The notes under the pieces were generated by a model. That model searched no databases and was not told the DNA's origin. It saw only the letters and a program-made list of their open reading frames with translations. From Prolixibacteraceae bacterium (GTDB lineage Bacteria > Bacteroidota > Bacteroidia > Bacteroidales > Prolixibacteraceae): 64,000 nucleotides of DNA. This document shows positions 36,184 through 44,605 of this stretch, in pieces (position 1 is the stretch's first letter; each line of letters opens with the position of its first letter). A program made the position numbers and the translations under genes. The DNA is taken from positions 1,922,001 to 1,986,000 of the forward strand of contig CP081303.1 of NCBI GenBank assembly GCA_019720755.1. Direction: 5' to 3'.

Positions 36184-37431
36184 ATGAGAAATACGATTCA
36201 ATTTTTAGAAGACAGAGCAGCTTGGTTGCTTGTCTTGGGCTTGTTGCTATTAAGTGGAAACCTATTTGCTCAACAAGGCGGTCTCCTTCTCTACGAAGTA
36301 GGAACCCCAAATATTGGAAATGCGAATGCGGGGCAGGGAGCTGTTTCTCACGATGCCTCCACTGTATATTTCAACCCTGCAGCAATGACTGAAGTAGAAA
36401 ATCAGGGATGGCTAATTGGAATACAAGCAATGATTCCCAGATTTAATTATCATTCAGAGACTTCAAGTTCTTCCGATGATAATGCGGGCGGTTTTACTCC
36501 TGCATTGGGAGTTTATTGGATGAAACACATAAATACACAGTGGTCCGTCGGTGCAACACTTAATTTCCCTATGGGATCAGCCTTAGATTACGGTACAGAT
36601 TGGGATGGTAAATATTATTTAACAGAGGCAACCCTAGTTGTTGTTAATATTGCACCAGCAGTTGCATATAAATTAAACGATCAATGGAGTTTTGGATTTG
36701 GTCTGAACTTATATTTGGGAATGTTATCTGAAAAAATGATGATCCCAAGAGTAATATCTGGAAGTCAAGATGCAGATGCAGAAATGGACGGGACATCATT
36801 CAATGTAGGGTTTCAGCTTGGGGTTCATTACAGAATGAATGAAAAAACCACTCTAGGCTTAACCTATCGTTATAAGTCAGACATCGACTTTTCAGGAGAT
36901 GCGGATGTAAATAACTTTAATAGAGGAGGAATAACTCAAACTTCCGTTCCATTTTCTACTGAAATGGTAATACCACATGGAATAAATCTTAGTTTAAGTC
37001 AATATATGGGCGATTTTGAACTATTATTTGATGTTGGATACACAAATTGGAAATCATTCGATTATCAACCAATTATTCTTCAAGAAGAGTACAGTGTTGA
37101 AATGAATAGAGATTGGCAAGATACATATAGAATTGGCATAGGCACAAACTACTTCATCAATGATCAATGGACTGCAAGAGCAGGTGTTTCATATGACACC
37201 TCTCCTGTTGAAGATCAATATAGAACACCAGACCTTCCATTATGTGAGATATGGCGTTTTGGTGTTGGTGGAACCAAAAAATTAGGAGAAAAGATGAACC
37301 TCTCTTTAAGCTATAATTTCATGTATGGTCCCGACAATAAAATTGATCAAACGTCACCAATACGTGGAGATCTTGTAGGAGAATATGACCCTACTAATGT
37401 GCATACGATTGCCATATCACTAGGCTTTTAA
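36184..37431 (+). CDS. OmpP1/FadL/TodX outer-membrane channel
   Basis: This 415-residue outer-membrane beta-barrel imports long-chain fatty acids or other hydrophobic molecules. The FadL signature is G-L-L-L-Y-E-V-G-T-P, N-A-N-A-G-Q-G-A-V-S-H-D-A-S-T-V-Y-F-N-P-A-A-M-T, which forms the N-terminal plug (hatch). A signal peptide ends at N-L-F-A-Q. The barrel ends with the aromatic/Phe strand T-I-A-I-S-L-G-F. A strong promoter and a terminator make it a single-gene unit. Confidence 0.9.
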   Translation: MRNTIQFLEDRAAWLLVLGLLLLSGNLFAQQGGLLLYEVGTPNIGNANAGQGAVSHDASTVYFNPAAMTEVENQGWLIGIQAMIPRFNYHSETSSSSDDNAGGFTPALGVYWMKHINTQWSVGATLNFPMGSALDYGTDWDGKYYLTEATLVVVNIAPAVAYKLNDQWSFGFGLNLYLGMLSEKMMIPRVISGSQDADAEMDGTSFNVGFQLGVHYRMNEKTTLGLTYRYKSDIDFSGDADVNNFNRGGITQTSVPFSTEMVIPHGINLSLSQYMGDFELLFDVGYTNWKSFDYQPIILQEEYSVEMNRDWQDTYRIGIGTNYFINDQWTARAGVSYDTSPVEDQYRTPDLPLCEIWRFGVGGTKKLGEKMNLSLSYNFMYGPDNKIDQTSPIRGDLVGEYDPTNVHTIAISLGF

Positions 37432-37442
37432 TCTTCTTCAAT

Positions 37443-37489
37443 AAGAACAAAAGATCCTTCATAATGATGAGGTCTCTTTTGTTCTTTTT
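37443..37489 (+). terminator. rho-independent terminator of the FadL-type gene
   Basis: A perfect 12-bp stem (AAGAACAAAAGA with TCTTTTGTTCTT), a 20-nt loop and a run of T residues follow 12 bp after the stop. Confidence 0.85.
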
Positions 37490-37653
37490 ATCTTATGTAT
37501 AAATATTAAACAAAAAACCACGACAGAAATAAGAGGGTGCTCAATACTTCAAATTTAAATCAACAAAAGAGACACAACACTCTTTTTTATTGATTTATAA
37601 AAAACATTTCATAATATTTCTTGTTCCTAAAAGTGAAAATAAAAAGAGAAAAC

Positions 37654-38205
37654 ATGATCAAAACTTATATGCTATTATTGACTCTATTCTTCGCTATCGT
37701 AAAACCTAAATTAGCAATTTCACAAGAATCATTCTATGATTATGAAGTGGAAACAATCGATGGTGACATAATATCGATGTCTCAATTTAAAGGCAAGAAG
37801 ATACTTATTGTGAATACTGCATCTAAATGCGGCTTTACGTCTCAATATAAACAACTACAAGACATTTATCTCAAATACAAAGATTTAGGATTTGTCATTA
37901 TCGGTTTTCCTTGCAATGATTTTGGCAAACAAGAACCTGAAAAAGAAGACAAAATAAAGAGTTTCTGTAGTATTAACTATGGAGTCACTTTTCCGATGAT
38001 GTCTAAGATACATGTAAAAGGAGACAATAAGTCCCCATTATACGAGTGGTTAACATCAAAAAAACTGAACAACGTAAAAAGTAGTAGCGTCAAATGGAAT
38101 TTTCAGAAATATGCGATAAACAGAGATGGTACTTTACATGACTACTACTACCCCACTACGAAACCAGACAGTCAAAAAATAATTAAATGGATTGAAGGTC
38201 AGTAG
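37654..38205 (+). CDS. glutathione-peroxidase-family enzyme, exported
   Basis: This peroxidase of about 183 residues reduces hydroperoxides, in bacteria usually with thioredoxin. The ATG at 37654 is chosen over a TTG at 37621 because it leads straight into a signal peptide (MIKTYMLLLTLFFAIVKPKLAISQ). The active site is N-T-A-S-K-C-G-F-T, a cysteine (C59) rather than selenocysteine form. F-P-C-N-D-F-G-K-Q-E supplies the glutamine and resolving cysteine, and W-N-F-Q-K-Y supplies the tryptophan and asparagine. A periplasmic site is inferred from the leader. Confidence 0.88.
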   Translation: MIKTYMLLLTLFFAIVKPKLAISQESFYDYEVETIDGDIISMSQFKGKKILIVNTASKCGFTSQYKQLQDIYLKYKDLGFVIIGFPCNDFGKQEPEKEDKIKSFCSINYGVTFPMMSKIHVKGDNKSPLYEWLTSKKLNNVKSSSVKWNFQKYAINRDGTLHDYYYPTTKPDSQKIIKWIEGQ

Positions 38206-38405
38206 ATGATTTCATCGATTGACATACAGCAATAGAAATATCTAGGAATCAAAAAACTAGCATATCAATTAGAATACTTTTTTATCAATTCAACATGTCT
38301 TTGTAATTTACCTTTTAGGTTACAATTGATAATGATCAGTGATTTTGATTAGGTAACATGGTATATTAACATCAAGAAGTCAAAAAATAGCAATTCTAAA
38401 AAACT

Positions 38406-38436
38406 TTGGCTTTTGGCTTTTATTACCTTATTTTTG
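38406..38436 (+). promoter_or_regulatory. promoter of the membrane-protein/ppiB operon
   Basis: TTG (38406-38408) and TATTTTTG (38429-38436) are 20 bp apart, and the start codon lies 22 bp downstream. Confidence 0.55.
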
Positions 38437-38458
38437 TGTTTCATTAAAATATTACTCT

Positions 38459-39055
38459 ATGGATACCTATCAACTTGAACAACAAATTAAATCTTTTACA
38501 GACTTCGAAATACGAAAAGCCTTGGTTCTTCGTGATGGTTATGAACCCGCAGCTGTAGATATATTGATTCAGGTTGCAAAACAAAGAGGGATTATCAAAA
38601 AAGAAGAAGAAATTGACAATTGGGATACCTCAGAATTTGGAAGGAATAAAAAGTTTGGGGTTCTCTCACCTATTACCGACCACCAAGTGTTACATCGCCT
38701 CGTAAAGAGTATTCAAAGAATAATGCTTATCTTTACGGCAATTCCACTTATCTATGGAGGACAGTTAATCTATAATGGGGATCGTATATATGGCGTAATA
38801 AGTGTTATTGGAGCATTGGGTTGGTTAGGTTGTATTCTGATCAATAGAAAAGATCGCAGCAGTAATTCTCTTACTTTTCTACGCATACTTGCAATAGTGC
38901 TAGGTGCTTTTCTAGTGACACATTGGATTATAACCGCACCTTCGGAACCAATGAATATTATTGTTGCAATACTAACATTTCTGTTTCCAGTGCTATCAAC
39001 CCATTACTTATATAGATTAAGTAAACAAGAAAAAGAAAATACAATTACTAAATAA
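38459..39055 (+). CDS. four-helix membrane protein of unknown function
   Basis: This 198-residue protein has a helical soluble N-terminus of about 80 residues (with F-T-D-F-E-I-R-K-A and a charged K-K-E-E-E-I segment). Four hydrophobic helices follow, near I-M-L-I-F-T-A-I-P-L, Y-G-V-I-S-V-I-G-A-L-G-W, F-L-R-I-L-A-I-V-L-G-A-F-L and I-I-V-A-I-L-T-F-L-F-P. No family is recognised. A cyclophilin gene starts 9 bp after its stop, so the two share the promoter at 38406. Confidence 0.65.
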   Translation: MDTYQLEQQIKSFTDFEIRKALVLRDGYEPAAVDILIQVAKQRGIIKKEEEIDNWDTSEFGRNKKFGVLSPITDHQVLHRLVKSIQRIMLIFTAIPLIYGGQLIYNGDRIYGVISVIGALGWLGCILINRKDRSSNSLTFLRILAIVLGAFLVTHWIITAPSEPMNIIVAILTFLFPVLSTHYLYRLSKQEKENTITK

Positions 39056-39064
39056 AGTTTTACT

Positions 39065-39496
39065 ATGTACGCAGAAATTCATACTGAAAAAGGAATGATG
39101 AAGGTGGAGTTTTATGAGAATGATGCTCCTAATACAGTTGCCAATTTTGTGAAACTGTCGAAGGATGGTTTTTATGATGGTTTGACTTTCCACCGTGTAA
39201 TCCCTGATTTCGTTATCCAAGGTGGATGTCCTGACGGAAATGGAATGGGAGGACCTGGTTACAAAATCAATTGTGAATTGGATGGAGATAATCAATATCA
39301 TGATCGCGGTGTACTATCTATGGCGCATGCTGGAAGAAACACAGGTGGTTCACAGTTCTTTGTCTGCCACAACAGAGAGAATACACAACATCTTGACCGT
39401 AACCACACCTGTTTTGGTCGTGTAGTCGAAGGATTGGATGTGATCGATGATATTCGTTCTGGTGACGAAATCGAAAAGATTGTAATCTTTGAATAA
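39065..39496 (+). CDS. ppiB: cyclophilin-type peptidyl-prolyl isomerase
   Basis: This 143-residue cytoplasmic cyclophilin catalyses cis-trans isomerisation of prolyl bonds. Signature residues are F-H-R-V-I-P-D-F-V-I-Q-G-G (catalytic arginine), M-A-H-A-G-R-N-T-G-G-S-Q-F-F and H-L-D-R-N-H-T-C-F-G-R-V. It has no signal peptide and is slightly shorter than E. coli PpiB. It is the second gene of a two-gene operon and ends at a strong terminator. Confidence 0.92.
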   Translation: MYAEIHTEKGMMKVEFYENDAPNTVANFVKLSKDGFYDGLTFHRVIPDFVIQGGCPDGNGMGGPGYKINCELDGDNQYHDRGVLSMAHAGRNTGGSQFFVCHNRENTQHLDRNHTCFGRVVEGLDVIDDIRSGDEIEKIVIFE

Positions 39497-39512
39497 TATT
39501 TATCTACGAAAT

Positions 39513-39548
39513 AAAAGAGGGAGTGCTTAAATGCGACTCCCTCTTTTT
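39513..39548 (+). terminator. rho-independent terminator after ppiB
   Basis: A 12-bp stem (AAAAGAGGGAGT with ACTCCCTCTTTT) and an 11-nt loop lead into a T-tract 16 bp after the stop. The A-tract on the other side also permits minus-strand termination. Confidence 0.92.
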
Positions 39549-39565
39549 GTATAAAAGATTTTTTC

Positions 39566-39982
39566 ATGAAAGTACTTGTCTTCTATGTCAACTCTTTTGA
39601 ATATACTCCAAACCAAAAGAGTCTTGATATCGCCCCCGACTGTCCTACAGCCACCACAATCATAAATGATGCAATTCTAGCATTTATACATGCAGAACCA
39701 TCAGATCAAGATGAGAATCTAAAATCACGAGATAAGAAATTAGCCAACCATCTTAAATGGTGTTGTAGAAAAAATAACACCACCAATGTCATAATACACT
39801 CATTTGCACACCTTGCAGAGGCTAAAGCAGATTGGGAGTTTACTCAAAATCTATTGAATCAATGCGATATAAGATTAAAAAATGGTGGTTTTGTTACCCA
39901 CCAAACCCCTTTTGGACATTTTCTTGACCTAAAGATTGATGCTCCAGGGCATTCACTCGCAAGGCTTTGGAAAACATTATAG
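39566..39982 (+). CDS. free-standing archaeal-type threonyl-tRNA synthetase editing domain
   Basis: This 138-residue protein resembles the D-aminoacyl-tRNA-deacylase-like N-terminal domain of archaeal ThrRS, which removes serine wrongly charged on tRNA-Thr. Matching features are the opening M-K-V-L-V-F-Y-V-N-S-F-E-Y, the central V-I-I-H-S-F-A-H-L-A strand, and the closing P-F-G-H-F-L-D-L-K-I-D-A-P-G-H-S-L-A-R-L. No synthetase or anticodon domain follows, so it must act in trans if it edits. It is transcribed separately from ppiB. Confidence 0.75.
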   Translation: MKVLVFYVNSFEYTPNQKSLDIAPDCPTATTIINDAILAFIHAEPSDQDENLKSRDKKLANHLKWCCRKNNTTNVIIHSFAHLAEAKADWEFTQNLLNQCDIRLKNGGFVTHQTPFGHFLDLKIDAPGHSLARLWKTL

Positions 39983-40052
39983 TAAAAACATATGAACATA
40001 TTTTCGTTTTTAGCTGTTCTTTCAATTGAAGGTTAAACTAAAATTGATATCA

Positions 40053-41213
40053 ATGATGATAGCCAATCGAAAATATGTTCTCACAATACTACTTCTTACA
40101 ATAGCTATAGTCATACCATCTATTGGTCAAGCACAAGAAAAAGTAAAGAAAAGTAGTAAATTTCAAAAACAGACTTTTAATGCCCTAGAGGAACGGTCGA
40201 AGATGAAGTACAGACTTATCCCACTCCCTTCATACGATCCAGCAACCAAATTTGGAGTTTCTGTCGCGAATATGTTTACATATTATCCAGATAAAACAGA
40301 TACAATATCTCCACCAACAACCACGGCCCTTTATGTGATGGGAACTACCAATGGATCGTGGCTAGTTGGAGCCAAACAAACGACATTCCTAAAACATGAT
40401 TCTTGGAGAGCAAATTTAGCATTTGGGGCTGGAGGAATCAATCAAATTATGAATTTAGGCCAACTAGGAGATGCGGATGCTAAAAAAAGCCTTTTAGCAA
40501 TGAATTTAGACATCCAACGTAAAGTATGGCAGAAATTATTTCTTGGACTACGTTATAACTATCGTAATATAAGCATATCAGGAAGAGACGACGAATCAGA
40601 ACAGATTCTAGAACAAGCTGATTTTACAGGTAGAACCATCACCCATGGTATTGGTCTTCTCGGAACAGCAGACTATCGAGACAATATCTTTTTTCCTTAT
40701 CATGGATTCTATGTGAAATACTACGGGTTGAATTATTTTCCAAATACGAAGGGGAAAGGGGCCAATCATCTCTTTGCAAATATTATTGATTATGCCCACT
40801 TCTTCTCTTTAAATGACGAAAACAGTTCTATTTTAGCATATCATATTGTAGGGAATTTTCTATCTGGTGATGCAACACCAGAGAATTTTTCTATGTATGG
40901 ACACAGCCGTGGAGGTGGTCTACAACGAGGTTATGCAGCAGGTTCATATATAGATAAGAACTTAGTCAGTTTGGATGTAGAATGGAGAAAGCGTACTGGA
41001 CTATTTAAGAATAGATTTGGATATACCATTTTTACTGGTGTAGGGAAAGTATATGGCTACTATAACAGCTTTAACAAAGCCGATTGGCTACCAACAATTG
41101 GAGCAGGTGCAAGATATATGATATTGCCATATGAACGTTTAAATATTCGTTTTGATACGACCTATTCAAAAGATGGATTCGGTTTCTATTTTGGGATTAG
41201 AGAAGCCTTCTAA
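40053..41213 (+). CDS. BamA/TamA-family outer-membrane beta-barrel without POTRA domains
   Basis: This protein of about 386 residues has a signal peptide (…V-I-P-S-I-G-Q-A-Q) and an Omp85-type barrel (bacterial surface antigen D15). The family's barrel motifs include D-Y-R-D-N-I-F-F-P-Y-H-G-F-Y, then G-H-S-R-G-G-G-L-Q-R-G-Y-A-A-G (R-G-Y of loop 6) and the final aromatic strand F-G-F-Y-F-G-I-R-E-A-F. The N-terminus is too short for POTRA repeats, so it is not BamA itself. The ATG at 40053 is preferred over the TTG at 40026. The passenger or substrate is unknown. Confidence 0.78.
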   Translation: MMIANRKYVLTILLLTIAIVIPSIGQAQEKVKKSSKFQKQTFNALEERSKMKYRLIPLPSYDPATKFGVSVANMFTYYPDKTDTISPPTTTALYVMGTTNGSWLVGAKQTTFLKHDSWRANLAFGAGGINQIMNLGQLGDADAKKSLLAMNLDIQRKVWQKLFLGLRYNYRNISISGRDDESEQILEQADFTGRTITHGIGLLGTADYRDNIFFPYHGFYVKYYGLNYFPNTKGKGANHLFANIIDYAHFFSLNDENSSILAYHIVGNFLSGDATPENFSMYGHSRGGGLQRGYAAGSYIDKNLVSLDVEWRKRTGLFKNRFGYTIFTGVGKVYGYYNSFNKADWLPTIGAGARYMILPYERLNIRFDTTYSKDGFGFYFGIREAF

Positions 41214-41220
41214 TATTATC

Positions 41221-41272
41221 AAACAACGATGTAATATAGAGCGAAGTCTATCTTAATTACATCGTTGTTTTA
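41221..41272 (+). terminator. rho-independent terminator of the barrel gene
   Basis: A perfect 15-bp stem (AAACAACGATGTAAT and its complement) with a structured 20-nt loop is followed by TATTTC, 7 bp after the stop. Confidence 0.85.
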
Positions 41273-41382
41273 TTTCACCAAAAGCATAAAAAAGATATTG
41301 GAAAGAATCAAATTGAATTCATTAAAACACAAAAATCTGAACATGCTACATTCACTTCACTGAATAAAGTTGATTTAGATCG

Positions 41383-42387
41383 TTATGCATCTTTTAGAGT
41401 CCAGATACAACGACACAGAGAATATATGTTTTCATGATAAGTCTCATGGTCAATAAACTTTAAACAATACCCTTCATCCCTTATTGTTAGAACGATATCG
41501 TTTAAATCATTCGTAATGCCTATATGACATCTTTTAAGGGCTTGTGTAACCAACAAATAAGCCTCCTTGTTATTTGTATTATTCTGAACAGAGACAAAAA
41601 GCGAAGAATCATGTACAGATACAAAATCACCTTGTTCAATATCAAAAACAATCTTATCACTTTTAAATAATGAGTCAATATCTTTAGTCTTCATAAGATC
41701 TTCAGGAGCTCCTTGTACGCAAAGTTCTGAGGTCACCAACCATAACTTGTCCACTTCATGCGTTGCAATATTAAAATCATGAGTAGAAAATATTACAATC
41801 TTATGCATCTTACGAGCGAGGGATTTTAAGAGATAAATGATCTCATATTTATTAGGAAGATCTAAAAAAGCTGTTGGTTCATCCAAAATTAAGATCTCCG
41901 TATCTTGAGCTAATGCTCTAGCAATCATAACACGTTGTTTCTCTCCATCACTTAATGTAGAAATTTCACGGTCACGAAAGTTCCAAACTCCCACTTGTTT
42001 CATGGATTGTTCGACCATTACGACATCCTCTTTTCGTAATCGCCCCATCCATCCGGTATATGGGAACCTCCCAAGACTTACAATATCATACACGCTCATA
42101 TTAGGGGCCATAATACGATCAGTAGAGACATAACTCACCTTCGTCGACCAATCTTGTTTAGAATAAGCATCAATTAGATAATTATTGTATCTAACCTCTC
42201 CCTCTAATAGAGGTTGTATCCCAACAATTGTTCTGAGTAGAGTACTTTTGCCGACACCATTACTTCCTAACAATGCAATAATGTCTCCTTGTTCTGCTTC
42301 AAGAGAGATAGCACTTTTTACCTTTTTTTTATCACCAGATTCGACATATCCAACGGTAGCATTTAAGATCTCTAACTTCATTGACAA
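41383..42387 (-). CDS. ABC importer ATPase, FecE/BtuD type
   Basis: This 334-residue ATP-binding subunit of an iron-siderophore/haem/cobalamin importer has Walker A G-S-N-G-V-G-K-S-T (residues 41-49), signature L-S-D-G-E-K-Q-R and Walker B I-L-I-L-D-E-P-T. The last ~85 residues form an extra domain absent from the usual 250-residue FecE proteins. It starts 4 bp after the permease gene and is third in the order binding protein, permease, ATPase. No TonB-dependent receptor is next to it, so the ligand is open. Confidence 0.88.
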   Translation of the reverse strand: MSMKLEILNATVGYVESGDKKKVKSAISLEAEQGDIIALLGSNGVGKSTLLRTIVGIQPLLEGEVRYNNYLIDAYSKQDWSTKVSYVSTDRIMAPNMSVYDIVSLGRFPYTGWMGRLRKEDVVMVEQSMKQVGVWNFRDREISTLSDGEKQRVMIARALAQDTEILILDEPTAFLDLPNKYEIIYLLKSLARKMHKIVIFSTHDFNIATHEVDKLWLVTSELCVQGAPEDLMKTKDIDSLFKSDKIVFDIEQGDFVSVHDSSLFVSVQNNTNNKEAYLLVTQALKRCHIGITNDLNDIVLTIRDEGYCLKFIDHETYHENIYSLCRCIWTLKDA

Positions 42388-42391
42388 TGGA

Positions 42392-43420
42392 TTAATTGAT
42401 TATCTTTTTTTTCAAAATCACCCATAAAACAATAGGAATACCAAGAAGTGACATTACTGAGTTTATTGGGAGAACCATACTAAAACCAGGAACTTGTGAT
42501 ATAATATCTCCAGCGACTAAAAAAACAGCACCCAAAATCATCGATGCAGGAATCAGAATTCGATGGCTTGCAGTTGAAAGAATCATTCTAGATATATGTG
42601 GAATTACCACACCAATAAATCCAATAGGCCCACAAAATGCTGTCACCGTACCTGCAATCATTGTAGTAGACAAAAAGATCACAGCTCGAGTCAATTTAAG
42701 ATTCACACCCAAACTAAGAGCATATCGCTCACCGAGCATAAATGCATCCAATCGTTTGCTCATCAAAAACGAAAGAAAAACCCCAAAGAAAGAGACTGCT
42801 GCCATTACCATCAACTGGGTATTTGTCACAGATCCGATACTTCCCATTGTCCAAACGACAAAAGACTTTAATGCAGCCTCACTCCCAAAATATTGAAGTA
42901 AATTTACGATGGAGGTAGTAACTCCAGAAAATAGTATTCCTAGAACTAAAATAGTCATAATATCTCGCACTTTTGACGAGAGATATAAGATAAAAAGTAG
43001 AACCCCTCCAGAACCAATCCATGCCGCCAAGGCTAAAGACCAACTTCCCCAAGCACTGCCCATAAAAGAGAAATAGGTACTTCCCACCCCAAGAATTAAG
43101 AAAGCGACTCCTAGACTTGCACCACTACTCACCCCGAGAATATAGGGTCCTGCAAGAGGGTTACGAAAAAGCGTCTGCATCTGAAGACCAGCAACCGCAA
43201 GTGTGGATCCAACAATACATGCAGCCCATAACCTTGGGACACGTATATCCCAGACAATGTCATTCAATATCGGGTTGGATGTTTTTCCACCAGTAACAAT
43301 CACAGCAAGATCACTCCATGTTATTTCTGCACTACCAATATAGAGATCTAGTAATAATACCAATACTAGAAACAGAGATGAAAAAATAAAAAAAAGAATA
43401 TATCGTCGATTTGATTTCAA
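42392..43420 (-). CDS. FecCD/BtuC-family ABC permease
   Basis: This 342-residue inner-membrane protein has about ten helices. The hallmarks are I-R-V-P-R-L-W-A-A, V-G-S-T-L-A-V-A-G-L-Q-M-Q-T-L-F-R-N-P-L-A-G-P-Y-I-L-G-V-S-S-G-A and the ATPase-coupling loop G-P-I-G-F-I-G-V-V-I-P-H. It imports an iron chelate, haem or cobalamin together with its neighbours. It lies 5 bp after the binding-protein gene and 4 bp before the ATPase. Confidence 0.92.
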   Translation of the reverse strand: MKSNRRYILFFIFSSLFLVLVLLLDLYIGSAEITWSDLAVIVTGGKTSNPILNDIVWDIRVPRLWAACIVGSTLAVAGLQMQTLFRNPLAGPYILGVSSGASLGVAFLILGVGSTYFSFMGSAWGSWSLALAAWIGSGGVLLFILYLSSKVRDIMTILVLGILFSGVTTSIVNLLQYFGSEAALKSFVVWTMGSIGSVTNTQLMVMAAVSFFGVFLSFLMSKRLDAFMLGERYALSLGVNLKLTRAVIFLSTTMIAGTVTAFCGPIGFIGVVIPHISRMILSTASHRILIPASMILGAVFLVAGDIISQVPGFSMVLPINSVMSLLGIPIVLWVILKKKIIN

Positions 43421-43425
43421 AATAT

Positions 43426-44544
43426 CTAATTTATTTTTTGATAAAAATAGAACAAGTGTTCAGGAAGCAATTCTGGATGAAAAATAGCAATCATGTCTTT
43501 TAAAACTAACTCTGGATTAACCACACCACTTTCCCAATAGTCATTCCCACCATCAGGACTCATACGAAGGTTGTTATTATAGATATGATTCTCTTTAAAC
43601 GGACGAAACTTCTGAAAACGTGGATCGCTCTCTACAATCTGTTTTTTAGAACTCATAACCCCACAATCAATCCAAAAGTCCGCTTTATTCGATTTCAGAT
43701 ACACCTCTTCAAACGAGACAACAAAAGCTTTATTCACCTTTTTATCATCCCAAAGATAATTGGCACCTGCATCTCTAATCAGTTGAGCCAATAATGTTCT
43801 ACCGCCAGCCAGCCACCATGCATCTTTGTATGGAAAACCAGTCAACACAGATGGTTTCTTAAGATTTGAACTTTTCACTTGCTCTACTAACTTGGTATAA
43901 GCAATCTCTTTCTTATTGAAGATTGCATCTGCAAGATCTTGTTTATCAAACAAAAATCCAAAAACCTTAATCCATTCAAGTTTACCTAGAGGATGTAATT
44001 CATTATACTCACCAATCACCACCACTGGAATATGGAATTTTTGGAACCTCTCATAGAGATCCATCACTTCACTTCCTACGCCATAAGCTAGAATTACATC
44101 TGGTTTCAATGATAAAATCAGCTCCTCATTCAACGTATTATCGTATCCAACATCTTGTAGATCTCCATTTTTAATTCGTTCTAATAAGGCAGGATCATTT
44201 ACATAATTGGCACCAGAAATCCCCACAAGATGATCTAAAATACCTAGTTCGCGGAGGAAACCAATATGAGTCGTAGAGAAAGAGACGATTCGTTTCATCT
44301 GTTTTGGTAAAGCGATCGACATCACTCCTTCTTTACGAATATTTGAAGTATTTTTCTTAGTATATGAAAGGTGAATATTAGCACCTTGCCATGGAGAAGT
44401 GATCTCCAAAACTTCTTTTTCATAATCAATCAGAAACCCCTTAGCAAAGCGATTGTGCTTTGTGTGATCCTCTTTTGTTTTACTTTTTGGGACACAACCC
44501 ACTAATAATAAAACAATTGCTAAGAAACTAAAAAATTTATACAT
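43426..44544 (-). CDS. ABC importer substrate-binding lipoprotein
   Basis: This 372-residue lipoprotein (L-L-L-V-G-C) carries the BtuF/FepB-type two-lobe fold: R-I-V-S-F-S-T-T-H-I-G-F-L-R-E-L-G in the first lobe, L-K-P-D-V-I-L-A-Y-G, and a second lobe with L-I-R-D-A-G-A-N-Y-L-W. It delivers the ligand to the FecCD-type permease encoded next. No cobalamin riboswitch fits in the 61-bp gap upstream, which weakens but does not exclude a B12 role. Iron-siderophore or haem is equally possible. Confidence 0.85.
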   Translation of the reverse strand: MYKFFSFLAIVLLLVGCVPKSKTKEDHTKHNRFAKGFLIDYEKEVLEITSPWQGANIHLSYTKKNTSNIRKEGVMSIALPKQMKRIVSFSTTHIGFLRELGILDHLVGISGANYVNDPALLERIKNGDLQDVGYDNTLNEELILSLKPDVILAYGVGSEVMDLYERFQKFHIPVVVIGEYNELHPLGKLEWIKVFGFLFDKQDLADAIFNKKEIAYTKLVEQVKSSNLKKPSVLTGFPYKDAWWLAGGRTLLAQLIRDAGANYLWDDKKVNKAFVVSFEEVYLKSNKADFWIDCGVMSSKKQIVESDPRFQKFRPFKENHIYNNNLRMSPDGGNDYWESGVVNPELVLKDMIAIFHPELLPEHLFYFYQKIN

Positions 44545-44605
44545 GAATCAACTTAAATTATTACATCCATTGCCAAAGATATTGGCTTTAGTTGAAATAA
44601 TCACA

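Noticed and set aside
40053-41213. BamA, the essential barrel assembly protein
   Set aside because: The protein has only the barrel and a short leader, with no POTRA repeats, and is less than half the length of BamA.
42396-42896. Open frame of 166 codons antisense to the FecCD permease gene
   Set aside because: The permease on the other strand has full family motifs; this frame has no recognisable domain and a composition expected from the complement of membrane helices.
44545-44605. Cobalamin riboswitch controlling the FecCD/BtuCD-type importer
   Set aside because: The gap to the upstream gene is only 61 bp, too short for the ~200-nt aptamer, and no B12-box sequence is seen.
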